Under the pieces are notes generated by a model. It made no database searches. It saw only the letters and a list, made by a program, of their open reading frames with translations, and had not been told where the DNA came from. A DNA stretch of 64,000 nucleotides from Caballeronia sordidicola (GTDB lineage Bacteria > Pseudomonadota > Gammaproteobacteria > Burkholderiales > Burkholderiaceae), in the NCBI RefSeq assembly GCF_001544455.2, contig NZ_FCOC02000011.1, positions 62,001-126,000 of the forward strand, given 5' to 3'. The first letter of the stretch is position 1. Every line of letters starts with the position of its first letter. Below, piece after piece: positions 36,748 through 45,671 of the stretch. The position numbers and the translations under genes are program-made.

Positions 36748-37620
36748 TCAGCGTGAATCGATAAACGCAGAAACATCAGCCAGCACTGTTGAATGTCCGC
36801 GCAAGGGCAACGCCAGCGCAGAAACAATCCGCACGTGACTGAACCCCTCGTAGTGCTTCACTTCCACCGAATCGCCGTGTTTGCGCAGCACGGCCGCGAG
36901 GCGGTCGGTGTTGCCTGGATCGACGGTGGTGTCGCCGGTGCCGGCGGCAAGGAACATGGGCGGTTCGTGGCCGGTGACGTAGTTGACCGGCTGGCTTTCG
37001 GGGCGCGTGCTGGCCGGGAATACATCGAGCAGCGTGCGGTCTTTTATCGGCAGGAAATCGTAAGGTCCGGCGAGGCCGATCACGCCGCACAGATCGGCTT
37101 TCGACATCGATTGCGACGCCAGATAATGCGGGTCCGTTGCAATCAACGCCGCGAGATGCGCGCCGGCGGAATGGCCCATGACGAACAGGCGGTTTGGATC
37201 GCCGCCGAATTCAGGCGCGTGATCACGCGCCCAGCGCACGGCGGCAGCGGCGTCATCGACGAAACCGGGGAAAGCCGTTTGCGGATACTTCCGATAGTCG
37301 GGCAGCACGGCCACGTAGCCGCGCGAGGTCAGCGCCTGAGCCACGAAAAGATAGTTGCCCCGGCTGCCGTTCTGCCAGCTTCCGCCATAAAAGAACACCA
37401 CGACCGGGCGCTTTTCTCCTGGCGCGGCGGGCTGCGTTGGAACGTACGCATCGAGTTCCTGCGCCGGGTCCGCGCCATACGCTATGTCGGCTGTCTTCCG
37501 GTAGCCGCCGGATGGAATCGCCGCGTTCAGAAGCCTGACCGGGCTGCATGCGGCGAGCGCCGTGGCGCATAAGCTGGCAAATCCAAGCATGAGGGTGCGG
37601 CGCTTTTGTTGTACTGGCAT
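36748..37620 (-). CDS. Alpha/beta-hydrolase lipoprotein (carboxylesterase-type)
   Basis: A 290-residue alpha/beta hydrolase with a lipoprotein signal (L-A-A-C25). The oxyanion segment is V-V-F-F-Y-G-G-S-W, a variant of the HGGG motif of hormone-sensitive-lipase-like esterases. The nucleophile elbow is G-H-S151-A-G, and G-T-G-D-T-T-V and G-F-S-H-V supply candidate acid and base residues. It is probably anchored to the outer membrane, facing the periplasm. Substrate unknown. ATG 37620 is chosen because it places the positively charged n-region (Q-Q-K-R-R) directly before the hydrophobic core. Confidence 0.8.
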   Translation of the reverse strand: MPVQQKRRTLMLGFASLCATALAACSPVRLLNAAIPSGGYRKTADIAYGADPAQELDAYVPTQPAAPGEKRPVVVFFYGGSWQNGSRGNYLFVAQALTSRGYVAVLPDYRKYPQTAFPGFVDDAAAAVRWARDHAPEFGGDPNRLFVMGHSAGAHLAALIATDPHYLASQSMSKADLCGVIGLAGPYDFLPIKDRTLLDVFPASTRPESQPVNYVTGHEPPMFLAAGTGDTTVDPGNTDRLAAVLRKHGDSVEVKHYEGFSHVRIVSALALPLRGHSTVLADVSAFIDSR

Positions 37621-37685
37621 GAAGACCGTAAAGGTGAAGGGATGCCAGGATTTACGCTCGGCGGGCCCGGATGGATGCAATGCGT

Positions 37686-38399
37686 TCAGCTTTGCCTGAG
37701 CATCGCCAGATCCGCGTCATTCAGCCAGCGCCACTGACCTTCGGCAAGATCGGCCGGCAGACCATATCCGCCAATACGTTCCCGATGCAGCTTTTCCACG
37801 CGATTTCCCGCCGCTGCAACCATGCGCTTGACCTGGTGATACTTACCTTCCAGCACGGACAGTTCCAGCAGCCGCTCGTCACGTCGATGCGCCGAGACGG
37901 CAGCTATCGGCTGTGGTTCGCCGTGCAGCAGGACGCCTTGCTGAAGGGCGCTGAGTTGCGCTTCATCGATAGGATGTTTCGTGGTCGCGAGATAGACCTT
38001 CGGCACCTTCTTTTTCGGCGATGTGAATGCGTGGACAAACGCGCCATCGTCGGACAAAAGCAGGAGGCCGGTCGTGTCCTGATCCAGCCGCCCGACGCAT
38101 TGCACGCCGCGCTCCGCCAGTTGCGGCGGCAGCAGATGAAACACGCTCAGATGATGCTGCGGATCGCGCGAGCACTCGTAGGCCGCTGGCTTGTTCAGCG
38201 CCAGATACGCTTTCTCGCGATACTGCCAGCTCACGCCATCGACATCGAACGCGAAAAACTGAAGCATGTCGGATGCAATCAGCATGTCCGGATTGGTGCA
38301 CGCCGCTCCGCCAATGGACACGCGCCCATCCGCGACCAGCGCGCGGCATTGGCGGCGCGATCCGAAGCCTTGTGTAAAGAGAATGCGTTCGAGATCCAT
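37686..38399 (-). CDS. rsuA: 16S rRNA pseudouridine(516) synthase
   Basis: A 237-residue RsuA-type pseudouridine synthase. The N-terminal S4 domain begins M-D-L-E-R-I-L-F-T-Q-G-F-G-S-R-R; the catalytic segment is G-R-L-D-Q-D-T-T-G-L-L-L-L, with the Asp nucleophile, and the C-terminal E-G-K-Y-H-Q-V-K-R-M-V motif is typical. It would isomerise U516 of 16S rRNA. Upstream in-frame codons to 38489 are discounted in favour of ATG 38399. Confidence 0.9.
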   Translation of the reverse strand: MDLERILFTQGFGSRRQCRALVADGRVSIGGAACTNPDMLIASDMLQFFAFDVDGVSWQYREKAYLALNKPAAYECSRDPQHHLSVFHLLPPQLAERGVQCVGRLDQDTTGLLLLSDDGAFVHAFTSPKKKVPKVYLATTKHPIDEAQLSALQQGVLLHGEPQPIAAVSAHRRDERLLELSVLEGKYHQVKRMVAAAGNRVEKLHRERIGGYGLPADLAEGQWRWLNDADLAMLRQS

Positions 38400-38601
38400 C
38401 GGCGTTGCCTGGGCACATTGAAGCGAAGGGCGGGCGGACATTCTAGCAATGCGCGCGAAAGACGATCTTTCATGGATATGCCGCCGCATGGCGTCTATGC
38501 TTTTCGAGTTATTTCCCGGTTCAACTCATCACAAAGAAAACCTGACAACGCACTCACGCAATACCGGCACGACCCCCTCTTTTTTCCTCAAGGAGCAGGA
38601 C

Positions 38602-40323
38602 ATGGCAAAAAACACGGTTGCGGAATTTCTGGCGAAGACACTGGCCGCGGCGGGTGTCGAACGAATCTGGGGTGTGACGGGCGACAGCCTGAACGGGCTT
38701 GCCTACAGCCTCGATCAGGTCGGCTCGATCAAATGGATGCACACGCGGCACGAGGAGGTCGCGGCGTTCGCGGCAGGCGCCGACGCGGCGTCGACGGGCA
38801 AGCTCGCGGTGTGCGCCGGCAGTTGCGGCCCGGGCAATTTGCATCTGATCAACGGGTTGTACGACTGTCACAGGAATCAGCAGCCGGTATTGGCGATCGC
38901 CGCGCATATTCCGTCGTCGGAGATCGGGCTTGGGTATTTCCAGGAGACGCATCCGACCGCGCTTTTCAAGGAATGCAGCCATTACGTAGAGCTCGTGTCC
39001 AGCGCCGCGCAGTTTCCCCGTGTGCTCGCACGTGCAATGCGCACGGCAATTGAAGAACGCGGCGTGGCGGTGATCGTGCTGCCGGGCGACGTTGCGCTGA
39101 GCGAAGCGCCTGCCGAGACGCCCTCGTGGTCGGCTACGGGACCCTCGACCATCCTGCCGTCGGATATCGATATTGAACGGCTCGCGTCCATGCTGAACGA
39201 GTCGGAAGCCGTCACGCTCATGTGCGGCAGCGGCACGGCCGGCGCGCACGACGAAGTCGTCGCGCTCGCGGACGCGCTCGGCGCGCCAGTCGTGCACGCC
39301 ATGCGCGGCAAGCAGTTCATTGAGTGGGACAATCCGTACGACGTCGGCATGACGGGGCTGATCGGCTTCAGCTCGGGCTATCACGCCATGATGTCGTGCG
39401 ACACGCTGCTTTTGCTCGGCTGCGATTTCCCGTACCGCCCGTTCTATCCGACCGATGCCAAAATTATCCAAATCGACTGGCGCGGCTCGAGACTCGGCGC
39501 GCGAGCACCTTTGTCGCTCGGACTCGTCGGCACGGTGAAGGAAACGGTCGCCGCTGTGTTGCCAAAGATCGCGCGCAAGCCGGACCGCAGTTTCATCGAT
39601 ACCGCGCGCAAGCACTACGCATCGGCGAGAAAGGGACTCGACGAACTGGCGACACCCTCGGGTCCGGGCCGCCCGATCCATCCGCAATACCTGACGAAGC
39701 TGATCAACGAAGCCGCCGACGAAAACGCCATTTTCACCGCCGATGTCGGCACGCCGACCGTCTGGGCCGCGCGCTACCTGACAATGAACGGCAAGCGTCA
39801 GCTTCACGGCTCGTTCAACCACGGTTCCATGGCGAACGCCATGCCGCAGGCGCTTGGCGCGCAGGCAGGGCACCCCGGGCGGCAAGTGATTTCGTTATCG
39901 GGCGACGGCGGTTTGTCGATGCTGCTCGGCGACCTTTTAAGCGCCCGCCAACTTGGCCTGCCCATCAAGGTGGTGGTTTATAACAACAGTCTGCTTGGCT
40001 TCGTTTCAATGGAGCTGAAGGCCGCCGGTTACCTCGATACCAACGTTGATCTGGCCAAGACCGACTTCGCGGCAATCGCTCAGGGCGCGGGCATTTTCAG
40101 CGTCCGCGTGGAGGAGTCGGAAGACATCGCAGAGGCGCTGCAAAAGGCTTTCGCGCATCCGGGGCCGGCGCTCGTGGACGTGGTGACATCGAAACACGAG
40201 CTTGCCATGCCGCCAAAAGTGGGGCTGGCGCAGGCGAAAGGCTTCAGTCTCTACATGCTGCGGGCGATCCTGAACGGTCGCGGCGACGAAATCGTGGAAC
40301 TCGCGAAGACGAATTTCCGATAG
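38602..40323 (+). CDS. poxB: Pyruvate dehydrogenase (quinone), PoxB
   Basis: PoxB oxidatively decarboxylates pyruvate to acetate and CO2, passing electrons to ubiquinone at the inner face of the membrane, with TPP and FAD. The 573-residue protein (E. coli 572) has the catalytic Glu in R-H-E-E-V-A-A-F, the FAD region G-S-G-T-A-G, and the TPP motif G-D-G-G-L-S ending Y-N-N-S. The C-terminus ([10 protein letters not shown]) matches the membrane-binding tail of E. coli PoxB. AAGGAG lies 6 bp before ATG 38602. It appears monocistronic or paired with the small gene 85 bp downstream. Confidence 0.93.
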   Translation: MAKNTVAEFLAKTLAAAGVERIWGVTGDSLNGLAYSLDQVGSIKWMHTRHEEVAAFAAGADAASTGKLAVCAGSCGPGNLHLINGLYDCHRNQQPVLAIAAHIPSSEIGLGYFQETHPTALFKECSHYVELVSSAAQFPRVLARAMRTAIEERGVAVIVLPGDVALSEAPAETPSWSATGPSTILPSDIDIERLASMLNESEAVTLMCGSGTAGAHDEVVALADALGAPVVHAMRGKQFIEWDNPYDVGMTGLIGFSSGYHAMMSCDTLLLLGCDFPYRPFYPTDAKIIQIDWRGSRLGARAPLSLGLVGTVKETVAAVLPKIARKPDRSFIDTARKHYASARKGLDELATPSGPGRPIHPQYLTKLINEAADENAIFTADVGTPTVWAARYLTMNGKRQLHGSFNHGSMANAMPQALGAQAGHPGRQVISLSGDGGLSMLLGDLLSARQLGLPIKVVVYNNSLLGFVSMELKAAGYLDTNVDLAKTDFAAIAQGAGIFSVRVEESEDIAEALQKAFAHPGPALVDVVTSKHELAMPPKVGLAQAKGFSLYMLRAILNGRGDEIVELAKTNFR

Positions 40324-40408
40324 GAATATTCTGATTTCGTTGAAATTCTCGTTATTTCGAACAACAATGCGATGCTGCAATCGATTCACAACTCCAGGGA
40401 GATTTTCA

Positions 40409-40699
40409 ATGAAGAAGTTTTCGCAAATTGCATTGGTTGGTGCACTCGCATTCGCGTTTGCAGGCGCGGCAATGGCTCAGGGCGCGGGCGGTGGCGGCGG
40501 TTCGAAGACCGACGTCAGCAAGCCGCCGGTGAGCCCGAAAGAACCCAAGCCGCATCTGCCGCACAGGCACAAAAAAGCGGCATCGGATGCGGGCGGCACG
40601 ACGTTGCACCAGCAGGACAAGGCCTCGCATTTGAAGGGCGCATCGGCGGCCGCGGCTGCGTCGGCGATGGGTACGAACGACAAGGGCGCACCGCAATAA
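40409..40699 (+). CDS. Small secreted Gly/Lys/His-rich protein
   Basis: A 96-residue protein with a clear signal peptide (K-K-F-S-Q-I-A-L-V-G and onward, cleavage after A-M-A). A polyglycine stretch, a Pro/Lys/His segment (P-K-P-H-L-P-H-R-H-K-K) and an Ala-rich tail follow. It is low-complexity and probably disordered in the periplasm. No family recognised. AGGGAGATTTTCA precedes ATG 40409, and a strong terminator follows. Confidence 0.65.
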   Translation: MKKFSQIALVGALAFAFAGAAMAQGAGGGGGSKTDVSKPPVSPKEPKPHLPHRHKKAASDAGGTTLHQQDKASHLKGASAAAAASAMGTNDKGAPQ

Positions 40700-40720
40700 G
40701 CGGCCCTGGAGTGGATGTGG

Positions 40721-40752
40721 AAAAGCGGCACGCGTGAGCGTGCCGCTTTTTT
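40721..40752. terminator. Terminator between the secreted-protein gene and the NYN gene
   Basis: AAAAGCGGCACGC (40721-40733), loop GTGA, GCGTGCCGCTTTT (40738-40750) and further T. The symmetric A and T runs suit both convergent transcripts. Confidence 0.88.
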
Positions 40753-40799
40753 ATTGGCCGGAGCCTAACTGCCTAAAGCGTTTTTCCGATCTCGGACAC

Positions 40800-42437
40800 T
40801 CACTCTTCGCTTGCCGCCGCGGGTTTTGAACGCCGGCTGCGCGGCGCTGTCTTGCGCGGCGTTTTCTTCGATGCGGCTTTTTTTGCAGCGGCGGGGACTT
40901 TTTCCGGCTGTGCGTCGCTGTCACTGTTCACGGTTTCAGCGATGGTGGCAACGTCAGCCAGCTCTGCCTGTGATGTCTTCGCCGCGACTTTCTTCGCTGC
41001 AACCTGACGTCCGCGCCGCGCTGCGCCCCGTTTCGGTTGTGGCTCCTCGTTCATCTCGCTCAGCAACGCGAGCGCTTCTTCCTCGCGCTGCCTGATTGCG
41101 GGTATCGGTGCGATTGCGGGCTCTTCAACCGTCACCGGCGCCCGTTCGAAGAACGGGTGTTCGTGAGACGCTTGAGACGTTTCGGGCTGGGCATCGGGTG
41201 CATCGGCAAACAGGGGTTCACGAGCTTGCTGCGGCCGGGCATTGCGTCCATTTCTGCGGTTGCGCTCTCTGCCGGATTTTTGGCGCGGTTCCGCGTCGGA
41301 AGCTTCATCAAACGGCGAACCCGGATACTGCTGTGGCTCGCTTTCGCGATTCCACTCGCTGCCGAATCCGATTTGCGCGCCGGTTTGAGTGTCGGTTTGC
41401 GAGTCGGCGGCTTCAGATTGGGCCTCAACGAAGAGCGGCTCGGAAACTTGGGCTCGCGTGTTGCGGCCTCTGCGGCGATTGCGCTCGCTACCCGATTTGG
41501 CCGCTTGACGGTTTTCCGTCGTCATGACCGGCGCCTCGACTTCACGCACCGTTTCCACAGCAGCGCTCGTCTGCGTCCTGAACACGAATGCGCCCGATTT
41601 TTCATCGCGGCCAACTTCCAGCAAACCGCGCGACTGCGCTTCCTCGAGCAGGTTGCCGAACGCGCGGAAGCCGTAGTACGACTCGTTGAAATCGGGCTTG
41701 CGCCGCTTGATCGCGCTCTTCAGCACTGACGCCCAGATCTTCCCGCTCTCGCCGCGCTCGGAGGCGAGGTCATCGAATGTTTCCACGGCGATCGCGATGG
41801 CTTTCGCCTTGCGCGCTTCGATTTCCTGCTTCGGTTGGCGATCGTCGTCGGCGCTGCGCTTGTTCGACGAAGATGCCGATGCCGCCGCCGCATGCGCATC
41901 GCGCGCGTCGCGCGCTTCACGGGCCTCGCGCGCTTCGCGCTTGGCGATGGCGCGTTGCTGCTCGCGCACGAGGTCATCGTAGAAGATGAATTCATCGCAA
42001 TTTGCGACGAGCAGATCGGAGGTCGAATTTTTCACGCCCACGCCGATCACTTTCTTCGCGTTCTCACGCAACTTCGACACCAGCGGCGAAAAATCCGAGT
42101 CCCCGCTGATGATGACGAAGGTATCGACGTGCGATTTCGTATAACAAAGGTCGAGCGCGTCGACCACGAGGCGGATGTCCGCCGAATTCTTGCCCGACTG
42201 ACGCACGTGTGGAATTTCGATCAGTTCGAAACTCGCTTCGTGCATGGCGGCTTTGAAACCCTTGTAGCGATCCCAGTCGCAATAAGCCTTTTTCACCACG
42301 ATGCTGCCCTTGAGCAGCAGGCGTTCGAGCACCGGCATGATGTCGAACTTGTCGTACTTCGCGTCGCGCACGCCGAGGGCGACGTTTTCGAAGTCGCAAA
42401 ACAACGCCATGCTGACGCTTTCGGGGAATGAGGCCAT
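40800..42437 (-). CDS. NYN-domain (PIN-like) RNase with OST-HTH/LOTUS domain and disordered tail
   Basis: A 545-residue protein. Residues ~9-155 are a LabA/DUF88-type NYN domain with the acidic residues F-C-D-F-E-N-V-A and I-I-S-G-D-S-D-F-S-P-L-V expected for a metal-dependent RNase. A charged R-E-A-R-E-A-R-D linker follows, then a region at about 205-285 (I-W-A-S-V-L-K-S-A-I-K-R-R-K-P) typical of OST-HTH/LOTUS RNA-binding domains. The remaining ~250 residues are low-complexity. They contain two copies of a segment of the form K-S-G-x-E-R-N-R-R-x-G-R-N-x-R followed by E-P-L-F, and the tail ends in a Lys/Ala/Arg-rich, histone-like stretch. A role in RNA turnover is inferred. ATG 42437 follows GGAG. 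Confidence 0.8.
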   Translation of the reverse strand: MASFPESVSMALFCDFENVALGVRDAKYDKFDIMPVLERLLLKGSIVVKKAYCDWDRYKGFKAAMHEASFELIEIPHVRQSGKNSADIRLVVDALDLCYTKSHVDTFVIISGDSDFSPLVSKLRENAKKVIGVGVKNSTSDLLVANCDEFIFYDDLVREQQRAIAKREAREAREARDARDAHAAAASASSSNKRSADDDRQPKQEIEARKAKAIAIAVETFDDLASERGESGKIWASVLKSAIKRRKPDFNESYYGFRAFGNLLEEAQSRGLLEVGRDEKSGAFVFRTQTSAAVETVREVEAPVMTTENRQAAKSGSERNRRRGRNTRAQVSEPLFVEAQSEAADSQTDTQTGAQIGFGSEWNRESEPQQYPGSPFDEASDAEPRQKSGRERNRRNGRNARPQQAREPLFADAPDAQPETSQASHEHPFFERAPVTVEEPAIAPIPAIRQREEEALALLSEMNEEPQPKRGAARRGRQVAAKKVAAKTSQAELADVATIAETVNSDSDAQPEKVPAAAKKAASKKTPRKTAPRSRRSKPAAASEE

Positions 42438-42625
42438 AGAAACTCCAGCAGAATGCCGGGTATGCACGGCAGTATTGAGAGCGCACATGATATCTGTTTG
42501 TGCGGTGCAGTTTGCGGTGTGGGGAATAATCAGCGGGCGGGGACGGGAGATGGATCAGGAAGGCGGACGCGCATGGTCTGCGTCACTTCATTACTGCGCG
42601 AAGGTTTTCCGCGCGCTGGAAACAA

Positions 42626-42916
42626 TCAGCCTCGTCCGTAGCCGATGTCTTGCAGCAGCATGGCGTAAGCGCGTTGTTCGTCGCCGCCGCATTCGGCGAT
42701 CAGGCTGTGCCAGTTGCGTCGCGCGAAGTGGCGGCGCACGAAAGCGAACACAATGAACCGGATTGCCCACGCCACGATGGCCAGTCCTAGGTAAACCGCA
42801 ACGGGCATGAAGTACCAGCCGCCGAGTGTAAAGACGGCAAGGGCGAGATTAGCCAGCACCATGAGTGCGTTTGCCGTCGCCATCTGTACATAGAGTCGTC
42901 GCGCTGGATGTGCCAT
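42626..42916 (-). CDS. Hypothetical small membrane protein
   Basis: A 96-residue protein with two hydrophobic segments (about 14-33 and 36-58) and a basic, soluble C-terminal third (F-V-R-R-H-F-A-R-R-N-W). No family recognised. It lies between the NYN gene and tRNA-Leu on the same strand. Supported by length, composition and a plausible membrane topology only. Confidence 0.5.
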   Translation of the reverse strand: MAHPARRLYVQMATANALMVLANLALAVFTLGGWYFMPVAVYLGLAIVAWAIRFIVFAFVRRHFARRNWHSLIAECGGDEQRAYAMLLQDIGYGRG

Positions 42917-43088
42917 ATGCCTTTCCCAAGACCATGGAAGGCTTTACGGCAGTGCCCGGTAAAACTTGAGCGCGCCTTGATCCGCTTCTTTCAAATCGAT
43001 GATAAACACGCCGATTCGCGTTCGCATGAATAGGAACACGACTCATAGCCAGGACAGGCTTTTTGCGTAAGGACTTTGAGCTTTTGCG

Positions 43089-43173
43089 TGGTGCCCGGGG
43101 CCGGAATCGAACCGGCACGCCTTGCGGCGGGGGATTTTGAGTCCCCTGCGTCTACCAATTTCACCACCCGGGC
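43089..43173 (-). tRNA. tRNA-Leu (anticodon CAA)
   Basis: On the minus strand the gene reads GCCCGGG...CCCGGGC-A-CCA, with a 7-bp acceptor stem, D-arm GGTAGACGC, anticodon stem-loop GGGGA-CTCAAAA-TCCCC (anticodon CAA), a long class II variable arm (CGCCGCAAGGCG) and T-arm CCGGTTCGATTCCGG. The 3' CCA is encoded. Length is 85 nt. It decodes UUG. Confidence 0.96.
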
Positions 43174-43296
43174 AAACAGCATTTGAACTTGACCGGTAGA
43201 CACGGAATAAATCCGACGCCAACCGGCAAGTCAGCGATTATGCCTAAATTCGTTTCCGGCGGCAAGCCTCTGAATGCTTGCCGCGGATCACGATGT

Positions 43297-44457
43297 TCAC
43301 TGGCTCAAATACGTGAACTGCCCGCTCCAGATGACGCCCATCACGCTCGCCCGTTGATCCAGACCGACGTGGTCCGTGACGCTGGTACTGACCACGCCGT
43401 TCGGCACGACCAGTTCATGCGCGTGTTCCAGTTCCGAGCGCAACGCAACCCGAAACGCTGGCGTTCCAGGCTGCCCGGCCTTCAACGCGCGTCCGACGGC
43501 ATCCTGCAAGCGCGGATAAACACCGGCTGCATCGCCGGCAAACTGGGTTACCGTGCCCTTGCCGTACTTCGCCTCGTAAGCGTCCACGAACGCGAGCGCC
43601 GCTTTCTTCGACGGATGATCCGCGGGCAGCGTCCGCGCGACCACGACCGGTTGTGTCGGGAACAGCGTGCCTTCCACGTCCTTGCCGCCGAGCTTGATGA
43701 ATTCCGGCGTCGCAATGCCGTGCGTCTGGTAAATCGCGCCTTTATAACCGCGCTCGACCAGCGTGCGCTGCGGCAGCACGGTCGGCGTACCAGCGCCTGC
43801 GATCAGCACCGCGTCCGGTTTCGCCGCCATGAGCTTGAGAATCTGGCCGGTCACGCTGGCATCGGTTCGATTGAATCGCTCGCTCGCGACCACCTTGATA
43901 TGCCGCAACTCCGCGAACTTCGAAAACTCGTTGAGCCAGCTATCGCCGTAACTATCGGCGAAACCGATGAAGCCAACCGTCTTCACATTCCGGGTGACCA
44001 TGGTGCGGGTCATGACGTCGGCCATTGCGCGATCGGTCTGCGCCATCTTGAACGCCCACACTTTCTTGCCTTCCTGCGGTTCCACAACGGACGCCGAGCC
44101 GATCAGCGTGATCATCGGCGTCTGGTATTCGGCGACCGGATCAAGCGCCGCGAGCGCCGCCGGCGTGATGTTCGGTCCGACGATGACATCGACCTTGTCT
44201 TCCGTGATCAGCTTGCGGATGTTGCGCACGGCGGCGCCCGGATCGGAACCGTCGTCCAGGATGATGTAATCGGCCTGCTGTCCCGCGATGGTCTTCGGCC
44301 ACATCAGCATGGCGTTCTTGCTCGTGATGCCAATGGCGGCCGCCGGCCCTGTGCTCGACAAGTCGATACCAACCTTCAACTGCGCGGTGGCCGCCGCGCT
44401 AAAAACCGCGAGCGCGCCGAACACGAGCGCCGGCGGCATGAACTTCGACAACTTCAT
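43297..44457 (-). CDS. Branched-chain amino acid-type ABC substrate-binding protein (orphan)
   Basis: A 386-residue periplasmic binding protein of the Liv type. A signal peptide ends at A-A-A-T-A-Q, and the mature protein starts L-K-V-G-I-D-L-S-S-T-G-P-A-A. I-V-G-P-N-I-T-P-A-A-L-A-A and D-S-Y-G-D-S-W-L-N-E-F are family segments. No permease or ATPase gene is adjacent, so it must use another Liv system or serve as a sensor. It lies 52 bp downstream of cysB on the same strand, so co-transcription and a link to sulfur-containing ligands are possible, but this is only inference from position. Confidence 0.82.
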   Translation of the reverse strand: MKLSKFMPPALVFGALAVFSAAATAQLKVGIDLSSTGPAAAIGITSKNAMLMWPKTIAGQQADYIILDDGSDPGAAVRNIRKLITEDKVDVIVGPNITPAALAALDPVAEYQTPMITLIGSASVVEPQEGKKVWAFKMAQTDRAMADVMTRTMVTRNVKTVGFIGFADSYGDSWLNEFSKFAELRHIKVVASERFNRTDASVTGQILKLMAAKPDAVLIAGAGTPTVLPQRTLVERGYKGAIYQTHGIATPEFIKLGGKDVEGTLFPTQPVVVARTLPADHPSKKAALAFVDAYEAKYGKGTVTQFAGDAAGVYPRLQDAVGRALKAGQPGTPAFRVALRSELEHAHELVVPNGVVSTSVTDHVGLDQRASVMGVIWSGQFTYLSQ

Positions 44458-44509
44458 TGGAGAGTCTCCGCGAAGAGATATGGTTTAAGTGTGGTTTAGG
44501 AAAGTCGGA

Positions 44510-45451
44510 TCAAAGCTCGTAGCTTTCGTGCTCGCCGGAAAGCGCTTGTTCGATCAGTTTGCGGTTCATCGAAGGCGAAAGCAGTTCCACGAGCGTGTAT
44601 ACATAACTGCGCAAATACGCGCCTTGCTTCAGCGCGAGGCGCGTGACGTTCGTGCCGAACAAATGGCCAACGGGCATGGCGCGCAGATGTTTATCGCGTT
44701 CGGGATTGAAAGCGATATCCGCGAGAATTCCTACGCCCAGGCCAAGTTCCACGTAGGTCTTGATCACGTCGGCGTCAATGGCCTCGAGCACGATGTCCGG
44801 GCTCAGGTTGCGCAGCGCGAACGCCTGATTGATCTTCGAGCGCCCGGCGAACGCGTTGTCGTAGGTGATGATCGGGTATTGCGCGAGGTCGTCGAGCGTG
44901 AGCAGCTTGCGCTCGAGCAGTGGATGATCCGGCAGTGTGACGGCGACGTGATGCCACTGAAAGCAGGGTAGCGAAACCAGTTCTTTATAGTTGGCGATCG
45001 CCTCGGTCGCAATCGCGATATCCGCCTGATCGTGGATGACCATCTCGGCGACCTGCGTCGGGCTTCCTTGCAGAATTGAAAGGTGCACTTTGGGAAATCG
45101 CTTCTTAAATTCCGCAATGGCGGTCGGCAGCGAATACCGCGCCTGCGTGTGCGTGGCGGCAATCACGAGGTTGCCCTGATCCTGCGCCGCGTAATCCTTA
45201 CCGACGCGCTTCAGGCTCTCTACTTCCTGCAAGATTTTTTCCACAGATGCCAGGATAATCCGACCCGGCTCCGTCAGCGAACGTACCCGTTTGCCATGAC
45301 GCGTGAAGATCTCGACACCGAGTTCATCCTCAAGCTCGATGATCGCCTTCGATACCCCCGGCTGCGACGTGAACAGCGCTTTAGCGGCTTCGGTGAGGTT
45401 GTAATTCTGCCGGACGGCTTCGCGCACGAAGCGGAACTGGTGCAGATTCAT
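44510..45451 (-). CDS. cysB: LysR-type regulator CysB
   Basis: A 313-residue LysR regulator. The N-terminus M-N-L-H-Q-F-R-F-V-R-E-A-V-R and the helix-turn-helix L-T-E-A-A-K-A-L-F-T-S-Q-P-G-V-S-K-A are those of the CysB/Cbl group, as are T-H-T-Q-A-R-Y and the length. CysB activates sulfate assimilation genes with N-acetylserine as co-inducer. Cbl/SsuR (sulfonate use) is a close alternative. It is divergent from cysI across a 220-bp AT-rich region, which is where it should act. Confidence 0.85.
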   Translation of the reverse strand: MNLHQFRFVREAVRQNYNLTEAAKALFTSQPGVSKAIIELEDELGVEIFTRHGKRVRSLTEPGRIILASVEKILQEVESLKRVGKDYAAQDQGNLVIAATHTQARYSLPTAIAEFKKRFPKVHLSILQGSPTQVAEMVIHDQADIAIATEAIANYKELVSLPCFQWHHVAVTLPDHPLLERKLLTLDDLAQYPIITYDNAFAGRSKINQAFALRNLSPDIVLEAIDADVIKTYVELGLGVGILADIAFNPERDKHLRAMPVGHLFGTNVTRLALKQGAYLRSYVYTLVELLSPSMNRKLIEQALSGEHESYEL

Positions 45452-45671
45452 ATATAACCCATCCGCATATCAAAGTAATTTATCAGTCGTTTGCAATATA
45501 TAGGAAGTTTATTACCATCGAGACAATTTTTCCAATATCGATATCTGTATTTGTCATAAGCAAATGAGGGCAATGTCCGAACGGCATTGCGGCTTGCGAC
45601 TCTACTAATTTCGAGATACGGCGTGGCTAGGACGCCGTATTGACGGAACTACTAAAAACTGGGGCCCCCGA
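45452..45671. promoter_or_regulatory. Divergent cysB-cysI control region
   Basis: A 220-bp gap between divergent cysB and cysI. The part nearest cysB (about 45465-45560) is AT-rich (ATATAACCC, CAATATATAGG, AATATCGATATCTGTAT), unlike the GC-rich surroundings, as expected of CysB-type activator sites. I cannot define individual boxes. Confidence 0.5.

Noticed and set aside
43089..43173. tRNA-Leu as an integration site for a genomic island
   Set aside because: No integrase and no repeated tRNA 3' end were found in the window; neighbours are ordinary chromosomal genes.
45452..45671. Possible riboswitch before cysI
   Set aside because: The region is AT-rich without conserved paired elements of a known riboswitch; a CysB-type DNA control region explains it better.
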